Below, in pieces: positions 1-5,736 of a stretch of DNA of 6,659 bases. Under the pieces are notes generated by a model. That model was not told the DNA's origin, did not search any database, and saw only the letters and a program-made list of their open reading frames with translations. Origin of the DNA: Clostridia bacterium (GTDB lineage Bacteria > Bacillota_A > Clostridia > Oscillospirales > CAG-272); contig JAGDAM010000321.1 in the NCBI GenBank assembly GCA_017959485.1, positions 1 to 6,659 on the forward strand, written 5' to 3'. A program made the position numbers and the translations under genes. Numbering within the stretch: position 1 is the stretch's first letter; each line of letters begins with the position of its first letter.

Positions 1-29
1 ATGTTTTTCAAGACTTCGAAGCGGAAACC

Positions 30-136
30 GGCACGAAAATGGCCGGCAGGATGCGTGCGGTGAATGGCGCGGTATTACCCCTACAGGCGTCAAAAGGGCC
101 GGCAAGATCCGTGCGTCGAATTGTGCGGTATTGCCT
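30..136. repeat. Two-copy degenerate direct repeat, 40-bp core, 56-bp period
   Basis: Positions 41-80 and 97-136 align without gaps and match at 32 of 40 positions. Both begin GGCCGGCA, share CGTGCG and GAAT blocks, and end in GCGGTATT-N-CC. Weaker similarity extends left to about position 30 (GGC, then AAAA before the core). The unit contains the palindrome GCCGGC and, in copy 1, the near-palindrome GGTATTACC. No third copy in register is seen before position 27. The repeat lies in what would be the untranslated leader of the leftward promoter at 167-196. It may belong to a dispersed intergenic repeat family, which is an inference from its style and not shown by this window. Confidence 0.7.
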
Positions 137-166
137 TAAGTAATAAAAGCCGTTTCCAAGGATACT

Positions 167-196
167 ATTGTACCATACCCCCGAGATATTTGTCAA
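167..196 (-). promoter_or_regulatory. Leftward sigma-70/SigA-type promoter
   Basis: On the minus strand a perfect -35 TTGACA (196 down to 191) is followed by an 18-nt spacer and a -10 TACAAT (172 down to 167). A TGG triplet immediately before the -10 makes it an extended -10 promoter. Transcription would start near 160 and run left out of the window. No minus-strand ATG lies between 160 and 1, so the driven gene, or a non-coding RNA, begins beyond the left edge after a leader of at least about 160 nt. That leader contains the 40-bp direct repeat. Confidence 0.72.
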
Positions 197-202
197 TATT
201 GA
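193..202. promoter_or_regulatory. Perfect 10-bp palindrome joining two divergent -35 boxes
   Basis: TCAATATTGA is a perfect palindrome. It covers four bases of the leftward -35 (191-196) and four bases of the rightward -35 (199-204), which are only 2 nt apart. The geometry suggests a site where one protein could block both promoters. It also follows partly from two back-to-back TTGA sequences, so an operator role is inference. Confidence 0.4.
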
Positions 203-227
203 TTAAGCAATAAAAATATGTTATAAT
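199..227 (+). promoter_or_regulatory. Rightward promoter P1 (sigma-70/SigA type, extended -10)
   Basis: The -35 TTGATT (199-204), a 17-nt spacer and a perfect -10 TATAAT (222-227) are present, with TGT directly before the -10 as an extended -10. Transcription would begin near 234, giving a leader of about 125 nt before the peptidase ATG at 360. That leader includes the inverted repeat at 245-276 and runs through the second promoter. Confidence 0.72.
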
Positions 228-244
228 TATATGTCGTTAAACTG

Positions 245-276
245 TTTTTTCGGCGATTCCGAAAAAAGCCGAAAAA
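245..276. repeat. Inverted repeat with two alternative pairings between tandem promoters
   Basis: TTTTTTCGG (245-253) pairs perfectly with CCGAAAAAA (259-267) around a 5-nt loop. The overlapping arm TTTTTCGGC (246-254) can instead pair with GCCGAAAAA (268-276), so the two hairpins exclude each other. The T-rich arm is 5' on both strands, so neither strand has the usual terminator order of a GC stem followed by a U run. The A and T tracts sit 6 to 37 nt upstream of the P2 -35 box, so they could also act as an UP-like or bent element, or as an operator. Confidence 0.55.
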
Positions 277-281
277 TACTG

Positions 282-310
282 TTGACAAACCGCGGCTTTT
301 GTTATAAAAT
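282..310 (+). promoter_or_regulatory. Rightward promoter P2, proximal to the peptidase gene
   Basis: A perfect -35 TTGACA (282-287) is followed by a 17-nt spacer and the -10 TAAAAT (305-310). An alternative -10 reading, TATAAA at 303-308, would give a short 15-nt spacer. Transcription would begin near 317, giving a leader of about 43 nt. This is the nearest good promoter for the four rightward genes, and no comparable promoter is seen before comM or tmk. Confidence 0.75.
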
Positions 311-344
311 ATACACAATCTGTTAATAATTTGTTCAAAATTAC

Positions 345-351
345 GGGAAGG
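345..351 (+). promoter_or_regulatory. Ribosome binding site of the M16 peptidase gene
   Basis: GGGAAGG lies 8 nt before the ATG at 360. It is a purine-rich Shine-Dalgarno-like sequence at normal spacing and supports this start codon. Confidence 0.65.
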
Positions 352-359
352 CAAGCAAG

Positions 360-3266
360 ATGCAATTCAAGGTAAACGATCTGTTTCACGGATTCAGAGT
401 GACGTCGGTCACCTATATCGACGAAATCTCCGCGGATATGATCCGTATGGAGTTCGAAAAAAACGGAGCGGAGCTGATCTGGCTCGACCGCGACGACGAC
501 AATTCCAACAAGACCTTCGGGATCGCTTTCCGCACTCCTCCGGACGACGACACCGGCGTTTTTCATATTCTCGAGCACTCGGTGCTCTGCGGGTCGGAGA
601 ACTTCCCGGTTAAGGAACCGTTCGTCGATCTGCTCAAGAGCTCGGTCCATACCTTCCTGAACGCCATGACCTATCCCGACAAGACGGTCTACCCCGTCGC
701 CAGCCGGAACGATCAGGACTTTTTCAATCTCACACGAGTTTATCTTGACGCCGTCTTCAAACCGCTCTGCGTCCGCCGTCCGCTCGCCTTCAGACAGGAG
801 GGCTGGCACTGGGAGATCGGTGACGACGGACGGGTCACCTGCAACGGAGTCGTATACAACGAGATGAAGGGCGCCTACGCCTCCGCCGACCGGATGATGG
901 GAAAACGCCTGATGAAGCTGCTCTTCCCGGACGTTCCCTACTCCTTCGAATCGGGCGGAGACCCCGAGCACATAGGCGAACTCACCTACGAAAAATTCTG
1001 CGCTCAGCACGCGAAATACTACTCCCCCTCCAACGCGAGGATCTTCATTGACGGAAAGATCGACCTCGAGCTCATTTTCGGGCTCATCGAAAGCTACCTC
1101 TCCGAATGGGAGAAGGTCGACGTCGATTCTTCGATTCAGATGCAGACGCCCGTCTGTCCACCGGAAGAGATCGGATACTTCCCCGTCGGCGCCGAAGAGG
1201 ATACCGAAGGCCGCACGATGGCATGCGACGGATGGGTTTTCGCCGACTGCACCGATACGGTGAAAGCGACAGCCGCGTCGATACTCTTCGACGTGCTCGC
1301 GGGAAGCAATTCGTCGCCGCTTACAAAGGCTGTGCTCGACTCCGGCCTGGCCGAGGACGTCTCGCTCTGGTACGACGGCGGACTGCTCCAGGGTTACGCC
1401 GTAATGAGCTTCAAGAATATTAAAGAGGAAGACAGGGAAAAGCTGCGCAAGATAGCCTTGGACGTCATCGAAAAAACGATACGCGAAGGCGTCGACCGCG
1501 AGGAGCTTATCGCTTCTCTGAACAGCACCGAGTTCGCCTACCGCGAGCAGGACTACGGAAGAACGCCGAAGGGACTCGCTTACTGCCTCGACATGCTTGA
1601 CACCTGGCTTTACGGCGAGGATCCGGCGATTCCGCTCAGATACGAAGAAAAACTGGCGTTTCTGCGCCGTATGGCGGCTCCGGAATCCCGCTACTACGAG
1701 GATCTGCTTAAAGAAATCTTCGTCGACTGCACGCACAAGGCGTCGGTATGCATGATACCCTCGCGCACGCTGACCGCCGAAAGGGACGCCGCGGAGGCCG
1801 AAAGATGCGAAAAAGCGGCGCAGACCTGGACCGCCGCCGACCGAAAGAAGGTCGAGGACGACCTTGCCGAGCTGCGCCGCTTCCAGAAGACGCCCGACTC
1901 GCCCGAGGCCGTCGCCTCTGTTCCGCTTCTTAAGCTTTCGGACATCCCCGCCGCCGACCTGAAGCCCTGTTTCGAGGTCGGAACCGTCGGAGGCCGGACG
2001 CTTCTGCGCCATACCCAGAACAACAACGGAATAATATACGGACGCGTATTTTTCGATATGCGCGATCTTTCGGAAGAAGAGCTGCACGCCGCGGCCTTCC
2101 TTTCCGAAGTACTCGGCCAGATCGGAACCCGCAGACACGGAGCGGCTGAAATTCAGAGAATCATCAAGCGCGACCTGGGCGATTTCGGGACTTCAACGGC
2201 CGTATACAACCGTCCGGCGCCCGATCCCGGATACGCGGTCGTTTTCAACGTCTCCTTCATGGCGCTTGAAGTCAACAAGGACAGAATTATTCCGATATTC
2301 TCCGAAATACTCAACGAAACAGATTTTTCCCTGACAGGCGAAATACTCAACATTCTTAAGCAGGACCTGCTTGCCGGCGAGAAGGCGGTGGCGATGAGAG
2401 GAAACGCGATAGCGTCGGGCTGCGCCGCGGCCTCGCTGTCTGAGAGCGCCAACGTTAAATACATTCTGTCCGGAATGAGCCGCCTGCGCTGGATGCAGAA
2501 AATCAAAGCTGAAAACAGCTGTGACAACGCCGCCGCGGAACTTGCCGCGGTCGCCGCGAAGATCTTTTCGCGCTCCCGCGTCGCGGTGAGCCTTACCGGA
2601 CCGGCGGACGACCGCTTCGCGGAAGAACTGCTCGCCTCTCTCGGCGACGCCTTCCCGCCCGCGGCGCCTGTGTCTCACGGCCTGCGTGAAAAGGTAAACG
2701 AAGGCATCGAGATTCCGGCTGCTATCGGATTCGCCGGACGGGCCGGACTTATGGACGGCGACATGGAACTGTTCTCACACGCGGTCGTCGCCTCTCATTT
2801 CATCACCTACGATTATCTCTGGAATGAAATTAGAGTCAATGGCGGAGCCTACGGAACCGGCATGTCGGTTTCAAACGCCGGCCTCGTCACGATGACTTCA
2901 TACCGCGATCCGCAGCCGGGAAGATCGGTCGGCGTATTCGACTCGATCCCCGAAAAACTCCGCGAGCTCGCCGACGGCGGAGATTTTGAAAAGTATATAA
3001 TCAGTTCGCTTCCGTCGGCCGACCCGCTTCTCTCCTCTTCGGCCCGGACGGCCCGCGACGATTCGCTCTGGCTTGCCGGACTGCCCGCCGATTATCCGTC
3101 GCGCTACATTCGAGCGATCCTTTCAACCACCGCGGGTGATCTGCGCCGGATAGCCGACGCGGTCGAAAAAGCTCTTCCCGGCTCGGCGGTCTGCGTGGTC
3201 GGAGGGAAAGAGACGCTCGAGAAATGCGGCGGCCTGCTCGAGAGAATAACTCCGGTAAAACAGTAA
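360..3266 (+). CDS. M16C-family zinc metallopeptidase, PreP/Cym1-like (insulinase superfamily)
   Basis: This 968-residue protein matches the usual length of presequence-protease-like M16C enzymes. These are two-half clamshell peptidases that enclose and degrade unfolded oligopeptides. The inverted zinc motif HxxEH is at H69, E72, H73, within GVFHILEHSVLCGS. The distal zinc ligand is E168 in GVVYNEMKG. The conserved stretch LNAMTYPDKTVYPVAS (residues 100-115) is intact. A charged, coiled-coil-prone linker follows about residue 463, where the M16C-associated domain is expected. The C-terminal half carries R825 and Y831 in RVNGGAYG, matching the Arg/Tyr pair that holds substrate in PreP. There is no signal peptide or membrane segment, so I infer a cytoplasmic enzyme that recycles peptides. 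The N-terminus (HGF...NKTFGIAFRTPPDDDTG) fits the family start. All catalytic residues are present. Its natural substrates cannot be told from sequence. Confidence 0.95.
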   Translation: MQFKVNDLFHGFRVTSVTYIDEISADMIRMEFEKNGAELIWLDRDDDNSNKTFGIAFRTPPDDDTGVFHILEHSVLCGSENFPVKEPFVDLLKSSVHTFLNAMTYPDKTVYPVASRNDQDFFNLTRVYLDAVFKPLCVRRPLAFRQEGWHWEIGDDGRVTCNGVVYNEMKGAYASADRMMGKRLMKLLFPDVPYSFESGGDPEHIGELTYEKFCAQHAKYYSPSNARIFIDGKIDLELIFGLIESYLSEWEKVDVDSSIQMQTPVCPPEEIGYFPVGAEEDTEGRTMACDGWVFADCTDTVKATAASILFDVLAGSNSSPLTKAVLDSGLAEDVSLWYDGGLLQGYAVMSFKNIKEEDREKLRKIALDVIEKTIREGVDREELIASLNSTEFAYREQDYGRTPKGLAYCLDMLDTWLYGEDPAIPLRYEEKLAFLRRMAAPESRYYEDLLKEIFVDCTHKASVCMIPSRTLTAERDAAEAERCEKAAQTWTAADRKKVEDDLAELRRFQKTPDSPEAVASVPLLKLSDIPAADLKPCFEVGTVGGRTLLRHTQNNNGIIYGRVFFDMRDLSEEELHAAAFLSEVLGQIGTRRHGAAEIQRIIKRDLGDFGTSTAVYNRPAPDPGYAVVFNVSFMALEVNKDRIIPIFSEILNETDFSLTGEILNILKQDLLAGEKAVAMRGNAIASGCAAASLSESANVKYILSGMSRLRWMQKIKAENSCDNAAAELAAVAAKIFSRSRVAVSLTGPADDRFAEELLASLGDAFPPAAPVSHGLREKVNEGIEIPAAIGFAGRAGLMDGDMELFSHAVVASHFITYDYLWNEIRVNGGAYGTGMSVSNAGLVTMTSYRDPQPGRSVGVFDSIPEKLRELADGGDFEKYIISSLPSADPLLSSSARTARDDSLWLAGLPADYPSRYIRAILSTTAGDLRRIADAVEKALPGSAVCVVGGKETLEKCGGLLERITPVKQ

Positions 3267-3284
3267 CTAAACGCTAATATTTAT

Positions 3285-3413
3285 CGGGACGTCAGGATTT
3301 ATTGCGTCCCGCGGTTCCGCTGCGCGAAAAGCGCCCGCGGGACCTGCCGCACGCTCGGAAAACGCGTCTCTTCGGGAATTGCAGGATGTCCCGCGGGACG
3401 GCGGAACGCGCGG
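3285..3413 (+). other. Highly structured GC-rich intergenic element before comM
   Basis: The 181-bp gap 3267-3447 has no gene but much dyad symmetry. A first hairpin pairs CGGGACG (3285-3291) with CGTCCCG (3305-3311). A competing fold has an outer stem of 12 bp, 3309-3320 with 3401-3413, with one bulged G at 3408. It encloses a small hairpin, GCGC-GAAAA-GCGC (3322-3334), and a 14-bp stem in which 3334-3347 pairs with 3381-3397 around a 3-nt bulge; the two inner hairpins share position 3334, so one closing pair must open. CCCGCGG occurs three times (3308, 3334, 3390), and GTCCCGCGGGAC (3388-3399) is a perfect palindrome. No T-run follows, so this is not a standard terminator. It could be a leader RNA, an mRNA-stabilising structure or a palindromic repeat element. 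Confidence 0.55.
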
Positions 3414-3439
3414 ACAAACTTTGAAAAGAAGGTGACAAC

Positions 3440-3444
3440 GAGGA
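3440..3444 (+). promoter_or_regulatory. Possible ribosome binding site of comM
   Basis: GAGGA ends only 3 nt before the ATG at 3448, closer than ideal. A second candidate, AAGGTGA (3429-3435), ends 12 nt before it. The start is nonetheless firm, because the protein begins MLSTIFSAGLTGIE as YifB/ComM proteins usually do. The weak or split spacing may mean modest translation. Confidence 0.45.
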
Positions 3445-3447
3445 ATA

Positions 3448-5031
3448 ATGCTTTCCACCATTTTCAGCGCGGGCCTTACGGGAATCGAGAGCTACACGGT
3501 CACGGTTGAGGTCGACGTGTATCCCGCGGTTTCCTCGTTCCAGCTGGTCGGGCTTCCCGACGCGGCGGTAAAGGAGGCCAACGAACGCATGCGCAGCGCC
3601 TGCTTCAACAGCGGGTATTTTTTCCCCGAAGGCGGGATAACGATCAATCTCGCCCCCGCCGACCGCCGCAAGGAGGGCTCGGCGCTCGACGTTCCGATGA
3701 TGCTCGGCATCCTTCGCGGAGCCGGAGCGATCAAGCAGTCGGTCGATACGGAAAAACGCTGCTTCACCGGCGAGCTGTCGCTGAGCGGAGCCGTCCGCGG
3801 GATACGCGGAGCGCTCTGTATGTGCGCGGCGGCAAAAGAAGCCGGATTCCGTGAATTTTACGCCCCGGCGGCGAACGCCCGCGAAGCCGCCGCCGTGGAA
3901 GGAATAACCGTTTACGGTGTCGAAAACATCAGGGAACTTGTCGACCACCTTAACGGAACGAAATATCTGACCCCGGTGCGCGGGGACCGTCACGTTTTCG
4001 ACGCCCGCGAAGCCGGAGGACCCGACCTTTCCGACGTGCACGGTCAGGCAGCCGCGAAACGGGCCGCCGAAATCGCCGCCGCGGGAGGTCACAATATACT
4101 GTTTATCGGCCCGCCGGGGACCGGGAAATCGATGCTCGCCAAGCGCCTGCCGTCGATTCTTCCCCCTCTCACTTTTGACGAGGCAATCGAAACGACCAAG
4201 ATTCATTCGGTCGCCGGAACCCTTCCGGAAGGAGTGTCGCTCCTGACCGCGCGTCCCTTCCGCTCGCCGCACCATACGATGTCGGCGGTGTCGCTCGTGG
4301 GAGGCGGAGTGATCCCGATGCCGGGAGAAATATCCCTCTCGCACAACGGCGTACTCTTTCTCGACGAGCTGCCCGAGTTCCCGAAAATCGTAACCGACAG
4401 TCTGCGGCAGCCGCTTGAGGACCGGAAGGTGACGATAACCCGCGCAAGCGGAAGAGTCACCTTTCCCTGCTCCTTCATGCGGGTAGCCGCGATGAATCCA
4501 TGCCGGTGCGGCTATTACGGGCATCCGACCAAGAAATGCACCTGCTCTCCCGCCGACGTGACGAGATATATATCCAAAATATCCGGACCGCTGCTCGACA
4601 GGATAGACATACAGGTTGAACTGCCGTCCATCTCATTCGACGAACTTCGCGGCGGCTCGTCCGGAGAGGAAACCTCCGCCTCCGTCCGCGAAAGAGTCGT
4701 CAGGGCGCGCGAGTTTATGCGCGAGCGTCTCGCGTCCGTCCGCCGCGACGCGGAAGCGCGCGGGATAAAGGCGTCGTCGATAGACGGAGTGTTTTGCAAC
4801 GCCCAGCTCGACGCCGCAGCTATCCGGCTGACCTGCCGCGCCAGCAGGGACGCGAGCGCCCTGCTCAGGGATGCCTACGACCGGCTCGGGCTCTCCGCCC
4901 GCGGCTGCGACCGTGTCATGCGTATGGCGAGAACGGTCGCCGATCTTGACGCGTCGGAGCTTATCGAGCCGCAGCACATCGCCCAGGCGGTCGCGCTTCG
5001 CAGTCTTGACCGAAAATACTGGGGCAATTAG
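3448..5031 (+). CDS. comM: YifB/ComM-family AAA+ ATPase (Mg-chelatase-like)
   Basis: The 527-residue product is slightly longer than the roughly 505-510 usual for the family. An N-terminal Lon/ChlI-like domain (about residues 1-170, with RRKEGSALDVP near 73-83) precedes an AAA+ ATPase. Walker A is GPPGTGKS at 221-228 and Walker B is VLFLDE at 302-307. The sensor-1 Asn is N350. A cysteine cluster, C352, C354, C364 and C366, fits the conserved CxC...CxC of this family and may bind zinc. GPLLDRIDIQVE (from 380, with R385) and a C-terminal Mg-chelatase domain with LSARGCDRVMRMARTVADL (482-500) follow. Studied ComM proteins are hexameric helicases that promote branch migration of the invading strand during natural transformation, and cytoplasmic action is expected here. 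Competence in this organism is not shown by the window. The gene probably depends on read-through from the peptidase promoters. Confidence 0.95.
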   Translation: MLSTIFSAGLTGIESYTVTVEVDVYPAVSSFQLVGLPDAAVKEANERMRSACFNSGYFFPEGGITINLAPADRRKEGSALDVPMMLGILRGAGAIKQSVDTEKRCFTGELSLSGAVRGIRGALCMCAAAKEAGFREFYAPAANAREAAAVEGITVYGVENIRELVDHLNGTKYLTPVRGDRHVFDAREAGGPDLSDVHGQAAAKRAAEIAAAGGHNILFIGPPGTGKSMLAKRLPSILPPLTFDEAIETTKIHSVAGTLPEGVSLLTARPFRSPHHTMSAVSLVGGGVIPMPGEISLSHNGVLFLDELPEFPKIVTDSLRQPLEDRKVTITRASGRVTFPCSFMRVAAMNPCRCGYYGHPTKKCTCSPADVTRYISKISGPLLDRIDIQVELPSISFDELRGGSSGEETSASVRERVVRAREFMRERLASVRRDAEARGIKASSIDGVFCNAQLDAAAIRLTCRASRDASALLRDAYDRLGLSARGCDRVMRMARTVADLDASELIEPQHIAQAVALRSLDRKYWGN

Positions 5032-5040
5032 AATTTAATT

Positions 5041-5098
5041 ACCTTCCCCTAAGGGGAAGGTGGCCGTTTCCGATTTTCCGGAAACGGTCGGATGAGGT
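5041..5098 (+). repeat. Two-hairpin intergenic repeat element
   Basis: Two perfect hairpins stand in a row. The first pairs ACCTTCCCC (5041-5049) with GGGGAAGGT (5053-5061) over a 3-nt loop. The second pairs CCGTTTCCG (5064-5072) with CGGAAACGG (5079-5087) over a 6-nt loop. The unit closes with TCGGATGAGGT. This layout (CCTTCCCC hairpin, GTGGCC, variable hairpin, GGATGAGGT) is one I recall as widely dispersed between genes of gut Clostridia; only one copy lies here, so family membership is from memory. No T-tract follows either hairpin. The element fills most of the 72-bp gap between comM and tmk. Confidence 0.7.
5094..5097 (+). promoter_or_regulatory. Ribosome binding site of tmk, supplied by the repeat
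   Basis: GAGG (5094-5097), within GATGAGGTAG, lies 6 nt before the ATG at 5104. It coincides with the conserved 3' end of the repeat element. No other Shine-Dalgarno-like sequence is available, so the repeat appears to provide this signal. Confidence 0.6.
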
Positions 5099-5103
5099 AG
5101 AAA

Positions 5104-5736
5104 ATGACAAACGACAAAAAAACGTCAAGAGGAAGATTCATAGTGCTTGAAGGCACCGACGGAAGCGGAAAATCGACTCACGCCGCGCTCCTGCGCGACG
5201 CGATGGCGAAGGCGACCGGGCGCCGCTGCCTGCTTGAGCGCGAGCCCGACTCCCGCAATATGATAGGCGGACTGATCCGCGCCGCCCTTCACGGAAACGT
5301 CTCGGTCACGCCCGAAGGCATGGCCTATCTTCACGTCGCCGACCGGCTCGAGCATATCGCGTATATGCTTCCGCTGCTTGAATCGGGAACCGATATCGTC
5401 TGCGACAGATACTACGTCTCCAATATGGCGTACAATTCGACCGGAGACATCTCGGTCGAAGACGTCTACCGCCTCAACGCTCCCTGCGCGAGACGGCTGC
5501 AGCCCGACCTCGTCATCTTTCTCGACGTCTCTCCCGAGGAAACGGCGCGCAGACGCGCCGGTGAACGGGCCGACTCCGAGATTTACGACGCGTTGGAGCG
5601 GCAGAAAAAGATCCGCGAAAACTATTACGCCGCTCTGGATCTTGTCGAAAGAGAAGGCGTCAAAGTGATCAGGATAGACGCCTCCCGCCCGAAAGAGGAA
5701 GTCGCGGCGGACGTCCGCGCCGCTGCCGGGATATGA
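5104..5736 (+). CDS. tmk: Thymidylate kinase (dTMP kinase)
   Basis: The 210-residue length is normal for the family, which phosphorylates dTMP to dTDP with ATP in the cytoplasm on the way to dTTP. The P-loop is GTDGSGKS at 17-24, with D19 in the position of the conserved acidic P-loop residue and no P-loop arginine. A conserved arginine lies at R81 (VADRLEH). The DRY motif is at 101-103 and is followed by SNMAYNS (106-112). An Arg-rich LID lies around 149-157 (RRRAGERAD), fitting the type II arrangement, where the LID supplies the catalytic arginines. Two motifs differ from textbook enzymes: TREPGGT reads EREPDSR (45-51), and the Gln of AYQG is Asn. The SN-x-AY form resembles the mycobacterial enzyme, where the Asn contacts thymine, so activity is still likely. 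A related nucleoside-monophosphate kinase is the main alternative. Confidence 0.9.
   Translation: MTNDKKTSRGRFIVLEGTDGSGKSTHAALLRDAMAKATGRRCLLEREPDSRNMIGGLIRAALHGNVSVTPEGMAYLHVADRLEHIAYMLPLLESGTDIVCDRYYVSNMAYNSTGDISVEDVYRLNAPCARRLQPDLVIFLDVSPEETARRRAGERADSEIYDALERQKKIRENYYAALDLVEREGVKVIRIDASRPKEEVAADVRAAAGI

Noticed and set aside
41..136. Start of a CRISPR array
   Set aside because: Only two diverged copies are present, the unit is longer than the 16-bp gap between copies, and no cas gene is visible.
149..157. GCCGTTTCC shared with the hairpin at 5063-5071
   Set aside because: The 9-base match has no shared flanks and is compatible with chance.
8..196. A 62-codon minus-strand frame in the left intergenic region
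   Set aside because: Its ATG overlaps the leftward -35 box, upstream of the predicted transcript start near 160, and its sequence is mostly translated direct repeat.
245..276. Intrinsic terminator
   Set aside because: The T-rich arm comes first on both strands and no U-run follows a GC-rich stem, so the layout is wrong for termination in either direction.
237..2138. A 633-codon open frame on the minus strand opposite the peptidase gene
   Set aside because: It lies antisense to a protein with full M16C motifs. Its composition (rich in Val, Gly, Arg) is that expected opposite GC-rich codons, it has no recognisable domain, and it ends beside the rightward promoters.
3275..3280. A -10-like TAATAT before comM
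   Set aside because: No acceptable -35 hexamer lies about 17 nt upstream, so I do not call a promoter.
3292..4524. A 410-codon open frame on the minus strand opposite comM
   Set aside because: It is antisense to the clear YifB/ComM frame, crosses the palindromic gap, is low-complexity Arg/Gly-rich and shows no domain or promoter.
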